13,949 nucleotides of DNA, taken from the NCBI GenBank assembly GCA_026389955.1, contig JAPLGY010000524.1, forward strand, positions 1 through 13,949, given 5' to 3'. The translations under genes and the position numbers were made by a program. Origin of the DNA: Caldilinea sp. (GTDB lineage Bacteria > Chloroflexota > Anaerolineae > Caldilineales > Caldilineaceae). The notes beneath the pieces are model-generated. The model was not told the DNA's origin, did not search any database, and saw nothing but the letters and a program-made list of their open reading frames with translations. Below, piece by piece: positions 1 through 8,699 of this stretch; positions within the stretch are counted from its first letter, which is position 1, and every line of letters begins with the position of its first letter.

Positions 1-7
1 GAGCGTG

Positions 8-313
8 TTACGCAAACCCACCCGTTGACTCCTGCTTGACCAGCCCCTGATATTCTGGTTTGCGCTCGATGTAGCCCTTGACAAAAGGACAGATCGGCTC
101 GACAGTCAGCTGCTGCTCCCGGGCGTAGTCGAGCCCGCGCCTGACCAACGCGCCGGCAATCCCCCGTCCTTCCAAAGCAGCCGGTACCCAGGTTGCAGTG
201 AACAAAATCTCTCTGCCGGAACGCTGGTAGGTCAGCTCAGCGCGGTGACCCTCTTGGAGCACTTCAAAGCGGCTTTCGGCTTCGTTGTGGACTACATGGA
301 CGTTGTCGCTCAA
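8..313 (-). CDS. Small GNAT-fold N-acetyltransferase (COG2388/NATD1-like)
   Basis: A 101-residue protein that looks like the minimal single-domain GNAT acetyltransferases of the COG2388 type (human NATD1 and Arabidopsis At1g77540 are known relatives). Seen: a beta-rich first half, the acetyl-CoA loop signature LEGRGIAGAL at residues 47-56, followed by a helix, then the family motif PICPFVKGYI (73-82) with a conserved Cys75, and PEYQGLV near the end. Family knowledge: these proteins bind acetyl-CoA; the acceptor is unknown. The start chosen is a TTG at 311-313, because homology begins there and a purine-rich GAAAGGG lies 6 bases upstream; the frame stays open upstream to 760, but that part runs antisense-like through the neighbouring lipoprotein gene and encodes no recognisable protein. 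It follows the transporter operon after a 109-base gap with a strong hairpin, so it may be a separate unit or a read-through tail gene. Confidence 0.85.
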   Translation of the reverse strand: MSDNVHVVHNEAESRFEVLQEGHRAELTYQRSGREILFTATWVPAALEGRGIAGALVRRGLDYAREQQLTVEPICPFVKGYIERKPEYQGLVKQESTGGFA

Positions 314-319
314 TTTTTT

Positions 320-326
320 CCCTTTC
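320..326 (-). promoter_or_regulatory. Ribosome binding site deciding the TTG start of the acetyltransferase
   Basis: On the minus strand GAAAGGG is followed by six A residues and then TTG. No ATG or GTG lies in a suitable place, and protein homology begins right after this TTG, so this Shine-Dalgarno-like element supports the rare start codon. Confidence 0.5.
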
Positions 327-368
327 TTGCGGAGCGAAGGAGGGACAAGCCCTCTGTCGCGATCAGGT

Positions 369-404
369 CGCCCCCCAGAGTGCAACAGCGCACTCTGGGG
401 GGCG
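369..404 (-). terminator. 15-bp hairpin behind the transporter operon (terminator-like, no U tract)
   Basis: Arms 369-383 and 390-404 are perfectly complementary, with core CCCCCCAGAGTGC, and enclose a 6-base loop. The hairpin starts about 20 bases after the stop of the last binding-protein gene. The minus-strand sequence beyond it is not T-rich, so it is not a textbook intrinsic terminator. It may act as a GC-type terminator or as a 3' end stabiliser. A second small stem (340-344 with 350-354, GAGGG/CCCTC) sits just upstream of the acetyltransferase ribosome binding site. Confidence 0.6.
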
Positions 405-422
405 GTCGATGGCTGGAGCTGC

Positions 423-2162
423 TCACGGTGCCAGCGTCTTGTTCCACCACTGATGGACGTTCCAGTAAAAACTCCAGGGGCCCGGGTCGAGGTTGGCCCA
501 GCGGTTGTTGTAGCCGGTGTCCCCGACGCCCCCAGAGATAAAGACATAGGGGACGTCGTCGTGGATGATCTGCTGGATCTTCTGGTAGTAGGGCGCACGT
601 GTGGCCGGGTCACAGCCGGGCACGGCGACACCCGCCTGCAGCAGCTCGTCGATCTCTGGGTTCTGATAGCTGACAAAGTTGAATCCGCTGCCCGGCGTGT
701 CGAAGTCGGTGCGCCAGAAGACATCGTCGTTGGGGTCGGACCCCAGCCCTGTCCAGCCAATGATCACCATGTCGTAGGTCTGGCCCAACAGCTGTTCGAC
801 CACGGTGCCGAAATCGATCGTCTGCAGATCGATCTGGATGCCGGTCTGGCCCAACTGGTCTTGCACCAGGGCACCGAGATCTTCGCGCACTTTGTTGCCG
901 GCGTTGGTGATCAAGGTGAGCGAAAGTTTTACGCCCTCTTTCTCACGCACGCCGTCGCCGTCGCTGTCCACCCAGCCGGCCTCTTCGAGCAGCTGCTGAG
1001 ATCGCTCGATGTCGTAGGTGTAGGGTTGGATCGATGGATCATGGGCCCATTCGACCGCCGGCAGCACGTTGGATGCGATCTGGTAGCCGCGGCCCAGATA
1101 GACGCTGTCGATGATGGTTTTGTAGTCGAGGGCATGGGCGATTGCCTTGCGTACGTTGAGGTCGCCGAGAATTGGATGCGGTTCCTGGACGATCAGGTTG
1201 CCCTCCTCGTCTTTGCCCGGCAGAGGGTTGGCAGGGTTGGCCAGGTTGAGGCCGATGTAATCGTAGCCGTCGTCCTGGAAGCTGTAGACATTGATGTCGG
1301 GGTTGCCTTCGACGCTGGTCAGCTGAGCGGGTTCCAGACCGGTGACGTCGATTTCGCCGCTGAGCAGTTGGGCGAGGCGGGCTCCCGAGTCAGGCACGAC
1401 CCGGTAGATCATGCCGTCCATGTACGGTGCACCTTCCCAGTAGCGCTCGTTGCGGGTCAGGATCGTGTTGTCGTCGCGCGTCCAGCTCTGAAAGACAAAG
1501 GGGCCGGCACTCACCTGGGGGGCTTCGTTGTAGGAATTGGTCATGACATCGCTGAAATCGGAGGCAAAAAGGTGGCTGGGCAGCCATCCCAGCCCCAGAT
1601 CGCCGAGCCCGTCACACTTGACCTGTTTGAAGGTAATCTGCAGGGTGAGCGGGTCGAGCACCTCGATGCTTTCGATCTGCTCGATGGCGCTTTTGCGTGG
1701 GGTCTCGACCAGGTCGCTGGCGATGGCATCGTAGGTGAATTTGAAGTCGGCGGCATCCACTGGGTCGCCGTCGCTCCAGGTCACGCCGTCGCGCAGAAAA
1801 AAGGTCCAGACCAGGCCGTCCTCGGAGACTTCCCAGCGTTCGGACATGCTGCCCTCCGGCACAAACTCGCCCGTGAAGGGATCCCCGCCGATCAGACCCG
1901 GCACCAGCATGCTGTGGACGGCGCTGCTGGACGCATCGGAGGAGAGGATCGGGTTGAGGATGGAGGCGTCGGCACTGCTGGAGCGTGACCAGGCCCCGCC
2001 GGCAACAGGGTCGCCTGCACTCTCTTCTGCTGTGCCTTCGGCTGCTGTGCTGGCAGCCTCTGACCCGGCAGCGGGTGCCACCGGCACCGGCTGCACACAG
2101 CCGGCAACCAGGGTTGCCAGCAACACCAACAACATTCCAAACGAATACCCTCTTCGTAGCAT
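423..2162 (-). CDS. ABC transporter substrate-binding lipoprotein, family 5 (transporter 2, normal order)
   Basis: A 579-residue extracytoplasmic solute-binding protein of family 5 (Opp/Dpp type). Seen: a lipoprotein signal with lipobox VAGC and lipid Cys22, then an Ala/Glu/Ser linker to about residue 56. Conserved blocks follow in the normal order: SERWEVSEDG (107-116), FLRDGVTWSDG (122-132), AGPFVFQSW (219-227), RLAQLLSGEIDV (262-273), YIGLNL (302-307), PHPILGDLNVRKA (328-340), LLEEAGW (391-397), GIQIDLQTIDF (441-451) and a C-terminal region ending near WWNKTLAP. The ATG at 2160-2162 has AAGGAG 6 bases upstream. Role by family: captures the solute outside the membrane and hands it to the permease pair encoded just upstream (47-base gap). 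The ligand cannot be deduced. It is the last gene of the ten-gene ABC cluster. Its conventional order makes it the reference for the rotated paralogue at 8784-10688. Confidence 0.93.
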   Translation of the reverse strand: MLRRGYSFGMLLVLLATLVAGCVQPVPVAPAAGSEAASTAAEGTAEESAGDPVAGGAWSRSSSADASILNPILSSDASSSAVHSMLVPGLIGGDPFTGEFVPEGSMSERWEVSEDGLVWTFFLRDGVTWSDGDPVDAADFKFTYDAIASDLVETPRKSAIEQIESIEVLDPLTLQITFKQVKCDGLGDLGLGWLPSHLFASDFSDVMTNSYNEAPQVSAGPFVFQSWTRDDNTILTRNERYWEGAPYMDGMIYRVVPDSGARLAQLLSGEIDVTGLEPAQLTSVEGNPDINVYSFQDDGYDYIGLNLANPANPLPGKDEEGNLIVQEPHPILGDLNVRKAIAHALDYKTIIDSVYLGRGYQIASNVLPAVEWAHDPSIQPYTYDIERSQQLLEEAGWVDSDGDGVREKEGVKLSLTLITNAGNKVREDLGALVQDQLGQTGIQIDLQTIDFGTVVEQLLGQTYDMVIIGWTGLGSDPNDDVFWRTDFDTPGSGFNFVSYQNPEIDELLQAGVAVPGCDPATRAPYYQKIQQIIHDDVPYVFISGGVGDTGYNNRWANLDPGPWSFYWNVHQWWNKTLAP

Positions 2163-2209
2163 GATTGGCTCCTTCCAAACTCCTGATTTCTGCGGCTACA
2201 CAAACTTCG

Positions 2210-3229
2210 TCACTTGTTATTTTTGAGCATCGGATCGAGCGCGTCGCGCAGCCCATCCCCGATCAGGTAAAACGACAGCACAGTGAGGGTGATCAGCACG
2301 CCGGGCCCGAACAGCAGATGCAGCCCCATAAATTCCTTGGTGGCGGGGTCACGCAAAAAGACGAACTCATTGGCGCGGTAGAGCATGTTGCCCCAGGTGG
2401 CCGTGGGCGGCTGGACGCCCAGCCCCAAAAAGCTGAGCACAGACTCTGCCGAGATCAAGGCGCCGATCCCGACTGTGGTGCTCACGACGATGATCGGCAG
2501 GCTGTTGGGGATGACATGGCGCAGCATGACCCGCATGTTGCTGGCACCCAGCGCGCGTGCGGCGGTTGTATATTCGAGCGAACGGACCTTGAGGACGTTG
2601 CCGCGCATCAACCGCGCAGTGCCAAACCAACCGAGAAAACCGAGGAAGAGGGTCAGCGTGGTCGGCGTCGGCCGAAAGATCGCACTGACGATGATCAGCA
2701 GATAGATATCTGGGATCGTCGTCAGGGTCGTGATGAGCCACATCACAATGTCGTCGACCCACCCGCCAAAATAGCCGGCCAACGCGCCCACCATCACCCC
2801 AAGCACCACCGACAGGGCCGCAGCCACCAGCGCAATGCTCAGGCTGACCCGCGCCCCGTACAGAAGCCTTGCCAGCTGGTCGCGGCCCAGTTGGTCTGTC
2901 CCCAGCCAGTGGGGCACGCCCTCCGAGCGGTAGAGCAAGGTCGGCGCAGTTTCCGTGTCGACCCCCAGCAGCCACTGCAGATAGGGAATCAGATAGGGCT
3001 GCTGAAAATGATTGGCTGGGTGGGTCTGGTTGGGGTCAACCCCCAGCGCGGCGGTGATGGGGCCCGCAGCGGCGGCCAGCAGCCCGACCCCCAGCACAAA
3101 CGCCAGTGCTGCCAAGGTCAGCGGGTCCCGACGCAGGCGGGCCAGCGCCATGCCCAGGTAGCTCTGCGGTTTGTTTGTGAACACCAGCGTGCGGGACAGC
3201 GGTGGTCCACTTGTCTGCTCCAGAGCCAT
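2210..3229 (-). CDS. ABC transporter permease, DppC/OppC type (transporter 2)
   Basis: A 339-residue inner-membrane permease. Seen: a cytoplasmic N-terminus, a first membrane segment at about 37-58, an external stretch of about 45 residues, then the family hallmark HWLGTDQLGRD (107-117) and RLLYGARVSLSI, several further membrane segments (about 128-152, 168-185, 190-206, 245-265, 305-322), and the EAA-type coupling loop TTAARALGASNMRVMLRHVIPN (221-242), which docks on the ATPases. The C-terminus GDGLRDALDP is typical. The ATG at 3227-3229 was chosen because AGGA precedes it and it lies 13 bases after the permease B stop; an in-frame ATG at 3277 would overlap permease B. Partners: permease B at 3243-4310 and the ATPases further upstream. 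The external stretch after the first segment is longer than in short DppC proteins. Confidence 0.93.
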   Translation of the reverse strand: MALEQTSGPPLSRTLVFTNKPQSYLGMALARLRRDPLTLAALAFVLGVGLLAAAAGPITAALGVDPNQTHPANHFQQPYLIPYLQWLLGVDTETAPTLLYRSEGVPHWLGTDQLGRDQLARLLYGARVSLSIALVAAALSVVLGVMVGALAGYFGGWVDDIVMWLITTLTTIPDIYLLIIVSAIFRPTPTTLTLFLGFLGWFGTARLMRGNVLKVRSLEYTTAARALGASNMRVMLRHVIPNSLPIIVVSTTVGIGALISAESVLSFLGLGVQPPTATWGNMLYRANEFVFLRDPATKEFMGLHLLFGPGVLITLTVLSFYLIGDGLRDALDPMLKNNK

Positions 3230-3242
3230 ACGATCCTGCCGC

Positions 3243-4310
3243 TTACTCAAAACGCACGCGCGGGTCGACCGCAGCATAGAAAAGGTCGGACAACAGGTAG
3301 CCAGCCACCGTCAAGAGAGCAAAAAACATCCCGGTGCCGAGCACGACGGGGTAGTCCTGCTGAAACGCCGCGTTGACGGTCAGCCTGCCCATGCCCGGCC
3401 AGGCAAAAAGGGTCTCGACCACGACGGCTCCCCCAAGCACGCCGACCACGGCAGGGCCCATCACAGTCATCAACGGGATCAGCGCGTTGCGCAGCCCATG
3501 TACAAACCAGACCTGGCCTGATACCAGCCCCTTGGCCTGGGCTGTGCGAATGTAGTCCGCATGCAAAACCTCCAACATTTCGGTGCGCATGATGCGGCTG
3601 AAGCCTGCAATCCCCCCGAACGCCAGCACCAGCGCAGGCAGCAGCAGGTGGCGAATCCGGTCGCCCAGGTCGAACTCTTGTGTCAGCGTCACAGTCTGCC
3701 GCCCCCCGGTCGGCAGCCAGCCCAGATAGACCGCAAAGAACAGGATGAGCAGCAGGGCCATCCAGAAGATGGGGATCGCCTGAAAGATCACAGCGAAAAA
3801 ACGCACGACATTGTCGAACACCGACCCGCGGTGAACTGCACTCAGAACCCCAAGCGGCACCCCGATGGCCAGCGAAAGGAGCAGACTGGCAACGCCCAGC
3901 TCCAAGGTGGCCGCCATCCGTTCGACCACGCGCGTCCAGACCGGTTGTTTGGTGTCCAGGCTGGTTCCCAAATCGCCGCGCAAAATGCCGCCCCCGCGGT
4001 CGCAGAGGGTCAGCCGCAGCGCCCCCCAGTAGCTGCAGCGCACCTGCGGGGTCGTCAGCGCTGCGACCTGATCTCCCTGGCGCACCGACCATCCGGTCAT
4101 CCAGGCCAGGTACTGCACAAAAAAGGGCTGATCCAGCCCCAATTGTTGGCGCAGAACCTGGCGAGCCTGCTCGGTCATCCGCACATCGCCGAAGGTGCGG
4201 AGCGTGACCGGGTCGCCAGGCGCCGCGCTGATCAACAGAAAGCTCAGAATGCTGACACCGAGCAGGGTCGGGATCGCCTGCAGCAGGCGCCGAAGGAGGT
4301 AGCGACCCAT
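3243..4310 (-). CDS. ABC transporter permease, DppB/OppB type (transporter 2)
   Basis: A 355-residue inner-membrane permease starting MGRYLLRRLLQAIPTLLGVS, the classic DppB opening with the first membrane helix at about 10-30, followed by APGDPV. Later blocks are GILRGDLGTS (108-117), helices at about 135-158, 168-195, 222-240, 275-300 and 325-345, the EAA-type loop MLEVLHADYIRTAQAKGL (245-262), RNALIPL, VETLFAWPGMGRL (298-310) and the C-terminal DPRVRFE. The start at 4308-4310 lies 2 bases after the ATPase F2 stop, and homology begins at once; the frame stays open to 4382, but that extension overlaps the ATPase gene. Residues about 74-107 form an external insertion with two cysteines (C92, C103) before the conserved GD-GTS segment. 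It pairs with the permease C at 2210-3229 to form the channel. Confidence 0.93.
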   Translation of the reverse strand: MGRYLLRRLLQAIPTLLGVSILSFLLISAAPGDPVTLRTFGDVRMTEQARQVLRQQLGLDQPFFVQYLAWMTGWSVRQGDQVAALTTPQVRCSYWGALRLTLCDRGGGILRGDLGTSLDTKQPVWTRVVERMAATLELGVASLLLSLAIGVPLGVLSAVHRGSVFDNVVRFFAVIFQAIPIFWMALLLILFFAVYLGWLPTGGRQTVTLTQEFDLGDRIRHLLLPALVLAFGGIAGFSRIMRTEMLEVLHADYIRTAQAKGLVSGQVWFVHGLRNALIPLMTVMGPAVVGVLGGAVVVETLFAWPGMGRLTVNAAFQQDYPVVLGTGMFFALLTVAGYLLSDLFYAAVDPRVRFE

Positions 4311-4312
4311 GG

Positions 4313-5299
4313 CTAGACGAGATGGCAGGCGACCCAGTGGCCAGGTCGCTTCTCGGTGAAGACCGGTTCGTCCTTGCTGCACACCTCCTGCGCGATCGGG
4401 CAGCGCGGATGAAAACGGCAGCCAGACGGCGGGTTCAGCGGGGAGGGCACCTCGCCTTTGAGCACGATCCGTTCGCGCCGACGGCGCGGGTCCGGCACGG
4501 GGATGGCCGACATCAGGGCCCGCGTATAGGGGTGCAGCGGTTCGATGAAAAGCGCTTCGCGCGGCGCCATCTCGACCAGTTTGCCCAGATACATCACCCC
4601 GACGCGGTCGCTGATATGTTCCACCACGCTGAGGTCGTGGGCGACAAACAGGTAGGAAAATCCGTACTCGCGCTGCAGGTCTTTGAGCAGGTTGAGAATT
4701 TGTGACTGGATGGAGACGTCGAGCGCCGAGACCGGTTCGTCGCAGACGATAAAGCGGGGATTGAGCGCCAGCGCGCGCGCGATGCCGATCCGTTGGCGCT
4801 GTCCGCCCGAAAATTCATGGGGGTAGCGATGGGCATGGTAGGGGTTGAGCCCAACCTTGGCCAATATTTCCTGCACCGCCGCGTTGCGCTCGCTGCGATT
4901 TTTGACCCCGTGGATGAGCAGGCTTTCGGCGATGATGTCGCCGACCGGCATGCGTGGATCCAACGACGAGTAGGGGTCCTGGAAGACGATCTGCATATGG
5001 CGGCGCAGCGCCTTGAGCTCGTGGCTGCGCAGACGAAAGACCTCCTGCCCGTCAAAGAAGACCGAACCGCTCTGGGTTGGGATCAGCCGCAAGATCGAAC
5101 GGGAGACGGTCGTCTTGCCGCATCCTGACTCGCCGACCAGTCCAAAGGTCTCCCCTTCCCGTACGGTGAAGCTGACGTCGTCGACCGCCTTGACCCAGGC
5201 AGAGATGCGCTGGAAGACCCCAGACCGCACCGGGAAGTAGGTCTTGAGATTTTGGACAACCAAAAGGTCCTTGTGTTCTGCAGAAACTGTGGGCGCCAT
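4313..5299 (-). CDS. ABC transporter ATP-binding protein, DppF/OppF type (transporter 2)
   Basis: A 328-residue cytoplasmic ATPase. Seen: Walker [10 protein letters not shown] (56-64), Q-loop Gln107 in [15 protein letters not shown] signature SGGQRQR (164-170), Walker B FIVCDEP (183-189), D-loop SALD, switch His221 in VAHDLS. The oligopeptide-transporter C-terminal region follows, with [16 protein letters not shown] (256-271) and cysteines at 294, 300, 307 and 325. In structurally studied DppD-type ATPases four such cysteines hold an iron-sulfur cluster, so one is expected here. The residue pattern around [15 protein letters not shown] and DPY in the Q-loop marks the F rather than D type. The start at 5297-5299 has AGGA 8 bases upstream. 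Gaps are 14 bases to ATPase D2 and 2 bases to permease B2, which implies co-translation within one operon. Confidence 0.95.
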   Translation of the reverse strand: MAPTVSAEHKDLLVVQNLKTYFPVRSGVFQRISAWVKAVDDVSFTVREGETFGLVGESGCGKTTVSRSILRLIPTQSGSVFFDGQEVFRLRSHELKALRRHMQIVFQDPYSSLDPRMPVGDIIAESLLIHGVKNRSERNAAVQEILAKVGLNPYHAHRYPHEFSGGQRQRIGIARALALNPRFIVCDEPVSALDVSIQSQILNLLKDLQREYGFSYLFVAHDLSVVEHISDRVGVMYLGKLVEMAPREALFIEPLHPYTRALMSAIPVPDPRRRRERIVLKGEVPSPLNPPSGCRFHPRCPIAQEVCSKDEPVFTEKRPGHWVACHLV

Positions 5300-5313
5300 A
5301 CGTAGTCCTAGCT

Positions 5314-6453
5314 TCAGCTGGAAACAGCCAGCCCTGTCAACACTTCATTGCCGCCAAATTGCCAGGTGGCCTTGCCGACCCCTGCCCACTGCCCGGCTGT
5401 GTCCGGGGCGCGCATGAAGCAGCGCACCCAGTGGCCCGGTTTGGCTTCGAGCAGCCCTGGCTGCTGCTGGGTGCAGAGGGGCTGTGCATAAGGGCAGCGC
5501 GGGGCAAATTTGCAGCCCGGCGGCAGGTCGATCAGATTGGGGACCGAGCCAGGGATCACAGCCAGATGCTGCTGCACCACCCCCAACACCGGGATGGCTG
5601 CCAGCAACCCCTCTGCATACGGGTGCAGCGGATCGTCGAACAGCGCCATCACGTCGGTGTATTCGACGATCTGGCCTGCGTACATCACGGCGACCTTGTC
5701 GCACATTTCAGCGATCACCCCCATGTCGTGGGTGATCAACAAGATCGAAGTGCCTGTCTCGCTGCGCAGGTTGCGCATCAAATCCAAAATCTGGGCTTGG
5801 ATCGTGACATCCAGCGCAGTGGTGGGTTCGTCGGCGATCAGCAGTTTGGGGCGGGTGGCCAGCGCCATAGCAATCATCACGCGCTGGGCCTGCCCGCCCG
5901 AGATTTCGTGCGGGTAGGCGTTGGCCCTTCTGGCTGGGTCTGGGATTCCAACGGTGCGCAACATCTCCACCGCCTGGCGGTGGGCCTCCTCTTTGCTGAT
6001 CCGAGCGTGGGTCAGGATGGCCTCGGCAATCTGGTCGCCGATGCGGAAGACCGGGTTGAGACAGCTGGTGGGCTGCTGGAAGATCATGGAGATCTCGTTG
6101 CCTCGAATTTCGAGCAGCCGCTTCTCGCCCAGCCGGGTCAAATCTTCGTCGCCAAACAAAATCTGTCCTTCGACAATTTTGCCCGAAGCGGGCAGCAGAC
6201 GCATGACAGAGAGCGAAGTGACACTTTTGCCGCTGCCCGACTCGCCGACCAGCCCCATCACTTCACCGGGCGCAATCGCAAAGTCGACGCCGTTGATCGC
6301 CTGGACCACGCCGTCTTCGGTGTAGAAATAGGTTTTTAACCCCTTGATTTCGAGCAGGGGGCCGGTTGCGGTCTGCGGGCCATTCTTGTTTGCCATACAG
6401 TCTGTTGCACTTTCACGTTGTGAACCGTCTGGAAAGTTTCTTGCTCCTGCCAT
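5314..6453 (-). CDS. ABC transporter ATP-binding protein, DppD/OppD type (transporter 2)
   Basis: A 379-residue cytoplasmic ATPase (numbered from the start at 6453). Seen: [18 protein letters not shown] (33-50), Walker A GESGSGKS (70-77), Q-loop Gln126 or 127 in [15 protein letters not shown] signature SGGQAQR (185-191), Walker B LLIADEP (204-210), D-loop TALD, switch His242, then [15 protein letters not shown] and four cysteines at 314, 320, 327 and 345 in the C-terminal zone, which in related DppD proteins hold an iron-sulfur cluster. About 30 residues follow the last cysteine, slightly longer than usual. Start choice: the ATG at 6451-6453 lies only 3 bases after the permease C1 stop, which suggests translational coupling. 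An internal ATG at 6394-6396 (MANKNG) would also give a normal-length protein and has no better ribosome site. It pairs with the ATPase F at 4313-5299. Confidence 0.93.
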   Translation of the reverse strand: MAGARNFPDGSQRESATDCMANKNGPQTATGPLLEIKGLKTYFYTEDGVVQAINGVDFAIAPGEVMGLVGESGSGKSVTSLSVMRLLPASGKIVEGQILFGDEDLTRLGEKRLLEIRGNEISMIFQQPTSCLNPVFRIGDQIAEAILTHARISKEEAHRQAVEMLRTVGIPDPARRANAYPHEISGGQAQRVMIAMALATRPKLLIADEPTTALDVTIQAQILDLMRNLRSETGTSILLITHDMGVIAEMCDKVAVMYAGQIVEYTDVMALFDDPLHPYAEGLLAAIPVLGVVQQHLAVIPGSVPNLIDLPPGCKFAPRCPYAQPLCTQQQPGLLEAKPGHWVRCFMRAPDTAGQWAGVGKATWQFGGNEVLTGLAVSS

Positions 6454-6456
6454 GCC

Positions 6457-7458
6457 TCACCGTTTCAGGCGCGGGTCCAGGGCATCGCGCAGGCCATCGC
6501 CGATGAAATTGAACGCAATGGTGACCAGACAGAGCGGAATCCCGGGGATCAGCGGCAGCCACGGGTGCTGAAACATATAGCTCTGGGCCGTCGAGAGCAT
6601 GTTGCCCCAGGAGGGGGTCGGTTCCTGTACCCCAACCCCGAGAAAACTGAGCGTCGCTTCGGCGATCACAATGCCGGCCAGCCCCAGACTGGCGTTGACC
6701 AGGATCGGTGCCAGCCCGTTGGGGATGATGTGGCGGAAGATGATGCGCGTGTTGGAAGCGCCTACTGCACGCAGCGCTTCCACAAAATCCTGGTTGCGCA
6801 ACGTCAGCGCCATGCCGCGCATCAACCGGGCCGCCCCTGTCCAGCCCAGCAAAATGAGAATGGCCATCAGCACCACCACTTTATTGGCCTCCTGGGTGGG
6901 GGCAGCCAGCATCCAAGAGACAAAGTCGGTGGCAACGGCCGGCAGCGGCAGCTGCGCCTCAGTCCTGATCAAAATAGAAGCGGTGATCAGCAGAATCGGC
7001 AGCGTCGGGATGGAGAGCAAAAATTCGACCAGCCGGGAGATGACGGTGTCGAACCAGCCCCCCATAAAACCGGCGACAGCCCCCAACACGACCCCGAACA
7101 ACTCAGAGACGACCACCACGATGAAGGCAATCGACAACGAGACCCGTGCGCCGTACAGCAGGCGGGTAAAAAGGTCGCGGCCCAGATGGTCGACCCCCAA
7201 TGCATGCATCTCCCCCTGACTGCTCATGGTGCCCGGCGGGCCCGGCCGGGTGGCGACCGCAATGTCGACCGCGTCGCGTGGAAAAGGGGCCACCAACGGC
7301 GCCAGCAGCGCAGCCACAAAAAGCACCACGATCACCGCCACGCTGGCCACCGCCAACCGATGGCGCAGAAAGCGGCGCAAAACAATCTGAAACTGGCTCT
7401 CTTCTTTGCCTTTGCGCGGAAGTTTGCGCAGGGTCAACGATTCGGCAGAGACACTCAT
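6457..7458 (-). CDS. ABC transporter permease, DppC/OppC type (transporter 1)
   Basis: A 333-residue inner-membrane permease. Seen: a basic cytoplasmic N-terminus, a first helix at about 35-57, an external stretch, the family hallmark LGVDHLGRD (87-95) with RLLYGARVSLSI, further helices (about 105-131, 148-165, 194-212, 248-270, 302-319), an EAA-type coupling loop EALRAVGASNTRIIFRHI (227-244), SFLGVGVQEPTPSWG (271-285), and GDGLRDALDPRLKR at the C-terminus. The ATG at 7456-7458 has a very strong ribosome site (GGAGGAG, 5 bases away) inside the 15-base gap behind permease B1. An external or loop insertion of about 25 residues (166-193) lies between two helices. Its stop codon is followed after 3 bases by the ATPase D of transporter 2, the physical link between the two systems. 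Confidence 0.94.
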   Translation of the reverse strand: MSVSAESLTLRKLPRKGKEESQFQIVLRRFLRHRLAVASVAVIVVLFVAALLAPLVAPFPRDAVDIAVATRPGPPGTMSSQGEMHALGVDHLGRDLFTRLLYGARVSLSIAFIVVVVSELFGVVLGAVAGFMGGWFDTVISRLVEFLLSIPTLPILLITASILIRTEAQLPLPAVATDFVSWMLAAPTQEANKVVVLMAILILLGWTGAARLMRGMALTLRNQDFVEALRAVGASNTRIIFRHIIPNGLAPILVNASLGLAGIVIAEATLSFLGVGVQEPTPSWGNMLSTAQSYMFQHPWLPLIPGIPLCLVTIAFNFIGDGLRDALDPRLKR

Positions 7459-7473
7459 CGACGCTCCTCCAAA

Positions 7474-8661
7474 CTACGAATATCGAATGCGAGGGTCGAC
7501 GACCGAATAGAGGATGTCGCCCAGCAGGGTCGCTGCCACCGTTAAAATTGTCGTCACATAGATAAATGCCAAAGCGACGTTGTAGTCAGAGCGGCTGAGC
7601 GCATCAAAATAAAGCCGCCCCATCCCTGGCCAGGCAAAGACCGTCTCCGTCACGATCGCACCCGCAAAAAAGAGAGGGATCTGCAGCACAATGATCGTGA
7701 TGAACGGAATCAACGCGTTGCGCAACGCATGCTTGTTGATCACCACACGCTCGATCAGACCTTTGGCGCGCGCGGTGCGCACATAGTCCTGGCGCAACAC
7801 CTCCAGCATCGACGAACGCAAAAAACGACTCCACGAGGCGACACTGACGATCGTCAGCACCCCCGCCGGCATCAACAGATGCAAAAAGCGATCCAAGGCC
7901 GAACCCGGGTCCACCCGGCTCAGCCAGTTTGCCACATCGTAGGGGCGCACGGCCTCGCGCAGCCCAGGGGGCAAGGTCGGCCACCAGGGCCAGAACTCCT
8001 GGAGACGCCCGCCCAGGATCGTAAATCCCAAAATAAAAAGCAGCGCAAAGAAAAAAGTCGGCATCGACGAACCAATAAAGGCTGTCGTCGTGAAAACATA
8101 GTCAAATTTGGAGTATTGGCGGACAGCACTGTAAATGCCCAACGGCACAGCGATGGCCAACGACAGCACAAGCGAAATCACTTGCAACTCCACCGTGGCC
8201 CACAGCCGGCTGGTCAACAGATCCCAGACCGGCCGGCCCGCCTGAACGACGGTCGACTGCCCAAAGTCGCCAAACAAGATGCCTCGACTGCTTTTGATCG
8301 GAGGATGGATCTTCGGCATCTCGCTCAAGTAGACGTAATCAAAACACCCCCCCCCTTGCTCTGGAGTTGCCTCGATGTAGCAACCCACCGGCACATTGGC
8401 AAACCACTCCTGGCCGTCGATCACCAGCGGCCCCTGCGGCCAACCCACCAGCCAACGGGTGTACCGGATCGGCCAGTAAAGGTCCAGCTCATATTGGGCT
8501 CGGATGCGCGCCAGCTCTTCCGGCGAGATGCGGCGCTGCTGCTGCTGCAGGCCCGTCAACGGCCCGCCCGGCGCAATGTTGAAGAGAAAAAACATAAAGA
8601 TCGAGACGCCAAAGACGACGATCAACATTTGCACGAGGCGGCGAATCAAATAAGCGGTCAT
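7474..8661 (-). CDS. ABC transporter permease, DppB/OppB type (transporter 1), with enlarged outer loops
   Basis: A 395-residue inner-membrane permease, longer than the usual 305-340 residues of the family. Seen: MTAYLIRRLVQMLIVVFGVS and the first helix (10-29), APGGPL, then an external insertion (about 72-126) with cysteines C94 and C106 and three consecutive glycines (103-105), the conserved GILFGDFGQS (127-136), helices at about 155-178, 190-215, 262-276, 315-338 and 362-382, a second enlarged loop (about 216-255), an EAA-type loop SSMLEVLRQDYVRTARAKGL (283-302), RNALIPF, TETVFAWPGMGRL (338-350), and DPRIRYS at the end. The three glycines are encoded by an unbroken run of nine G on the coding strand (8347-8355). 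It lies 122 bases behind the rotated binding-protein gene, with a long inverted repeat in that gap, and 15 bases before permease C1. No clear Shine-Dalgarno precedes the ATG. Confidence 0.93.
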   Translation of the reverse strand: MTAYLIRRLVQMLIVVFGVSIFMFFLFNIAPGGPLTGLQQQQRRISPEELARIRAQYELDLYWPIRYTRWLVGWPQGPLVIDGQEWFANVPVGCYIEATPEQGGGCFDYVYLSEMPKIHPPIKSSRGILFGDFGQSTVVQAGRPVWDLLTSRLWATVELQVISLVLSLAIAVPLGIYSAVRQYSKFDYVFTTTAFIGSSMPTFFFALLFILGFTILGGRLQEFWPWWPTLPPGLREAVRPYDVANWLSRVDPGSALDRFLHLLMPAGVLTIVSVASWSRFLRSSMLEVLRQDYVRTARAKGLIERVVINKHALRNALIPFITIIVLQIPLFFAGAIVTETVFAWPGMGRLYFDALSRSDYNVALAFIYVTTILTVAATLLGDILYSVVDPRIRYS

Positions 8662-8699
8662 GGCAGGAGATTCCGTCGTAAAAACGAGTCACTTCTATG

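Noticed and set aside
314..760. Upstream extension of the acetyltransferase frame
   Set aside because: The extension overlaps the end of the binding-protein gene and the hairpin at 369-404, has no family similarity, and a TTG with a ribosome site lies exactly where homology starts.
285..1988. A 567-codon plus-strand open frame opposite the binding protein at 423-2162
   Set aside because: Same reasoning: the minus strand has all family motifs and the plus-strand product has none.
2165..3376. A 403-codon plus-strand open frame over the permease genes
   Set aside because: The product is rich in Gln, His, Arg and Pro with no recognisable fold, typical of an antisense translation of hydrophobic permease genes.
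4311..4382. Upstream ATG for permease B2 giving 24 more residues
   Set aside because: It lies inside the ATPase F2 gene; the DppB family opening MGRYLLRRLL begins at 4310.
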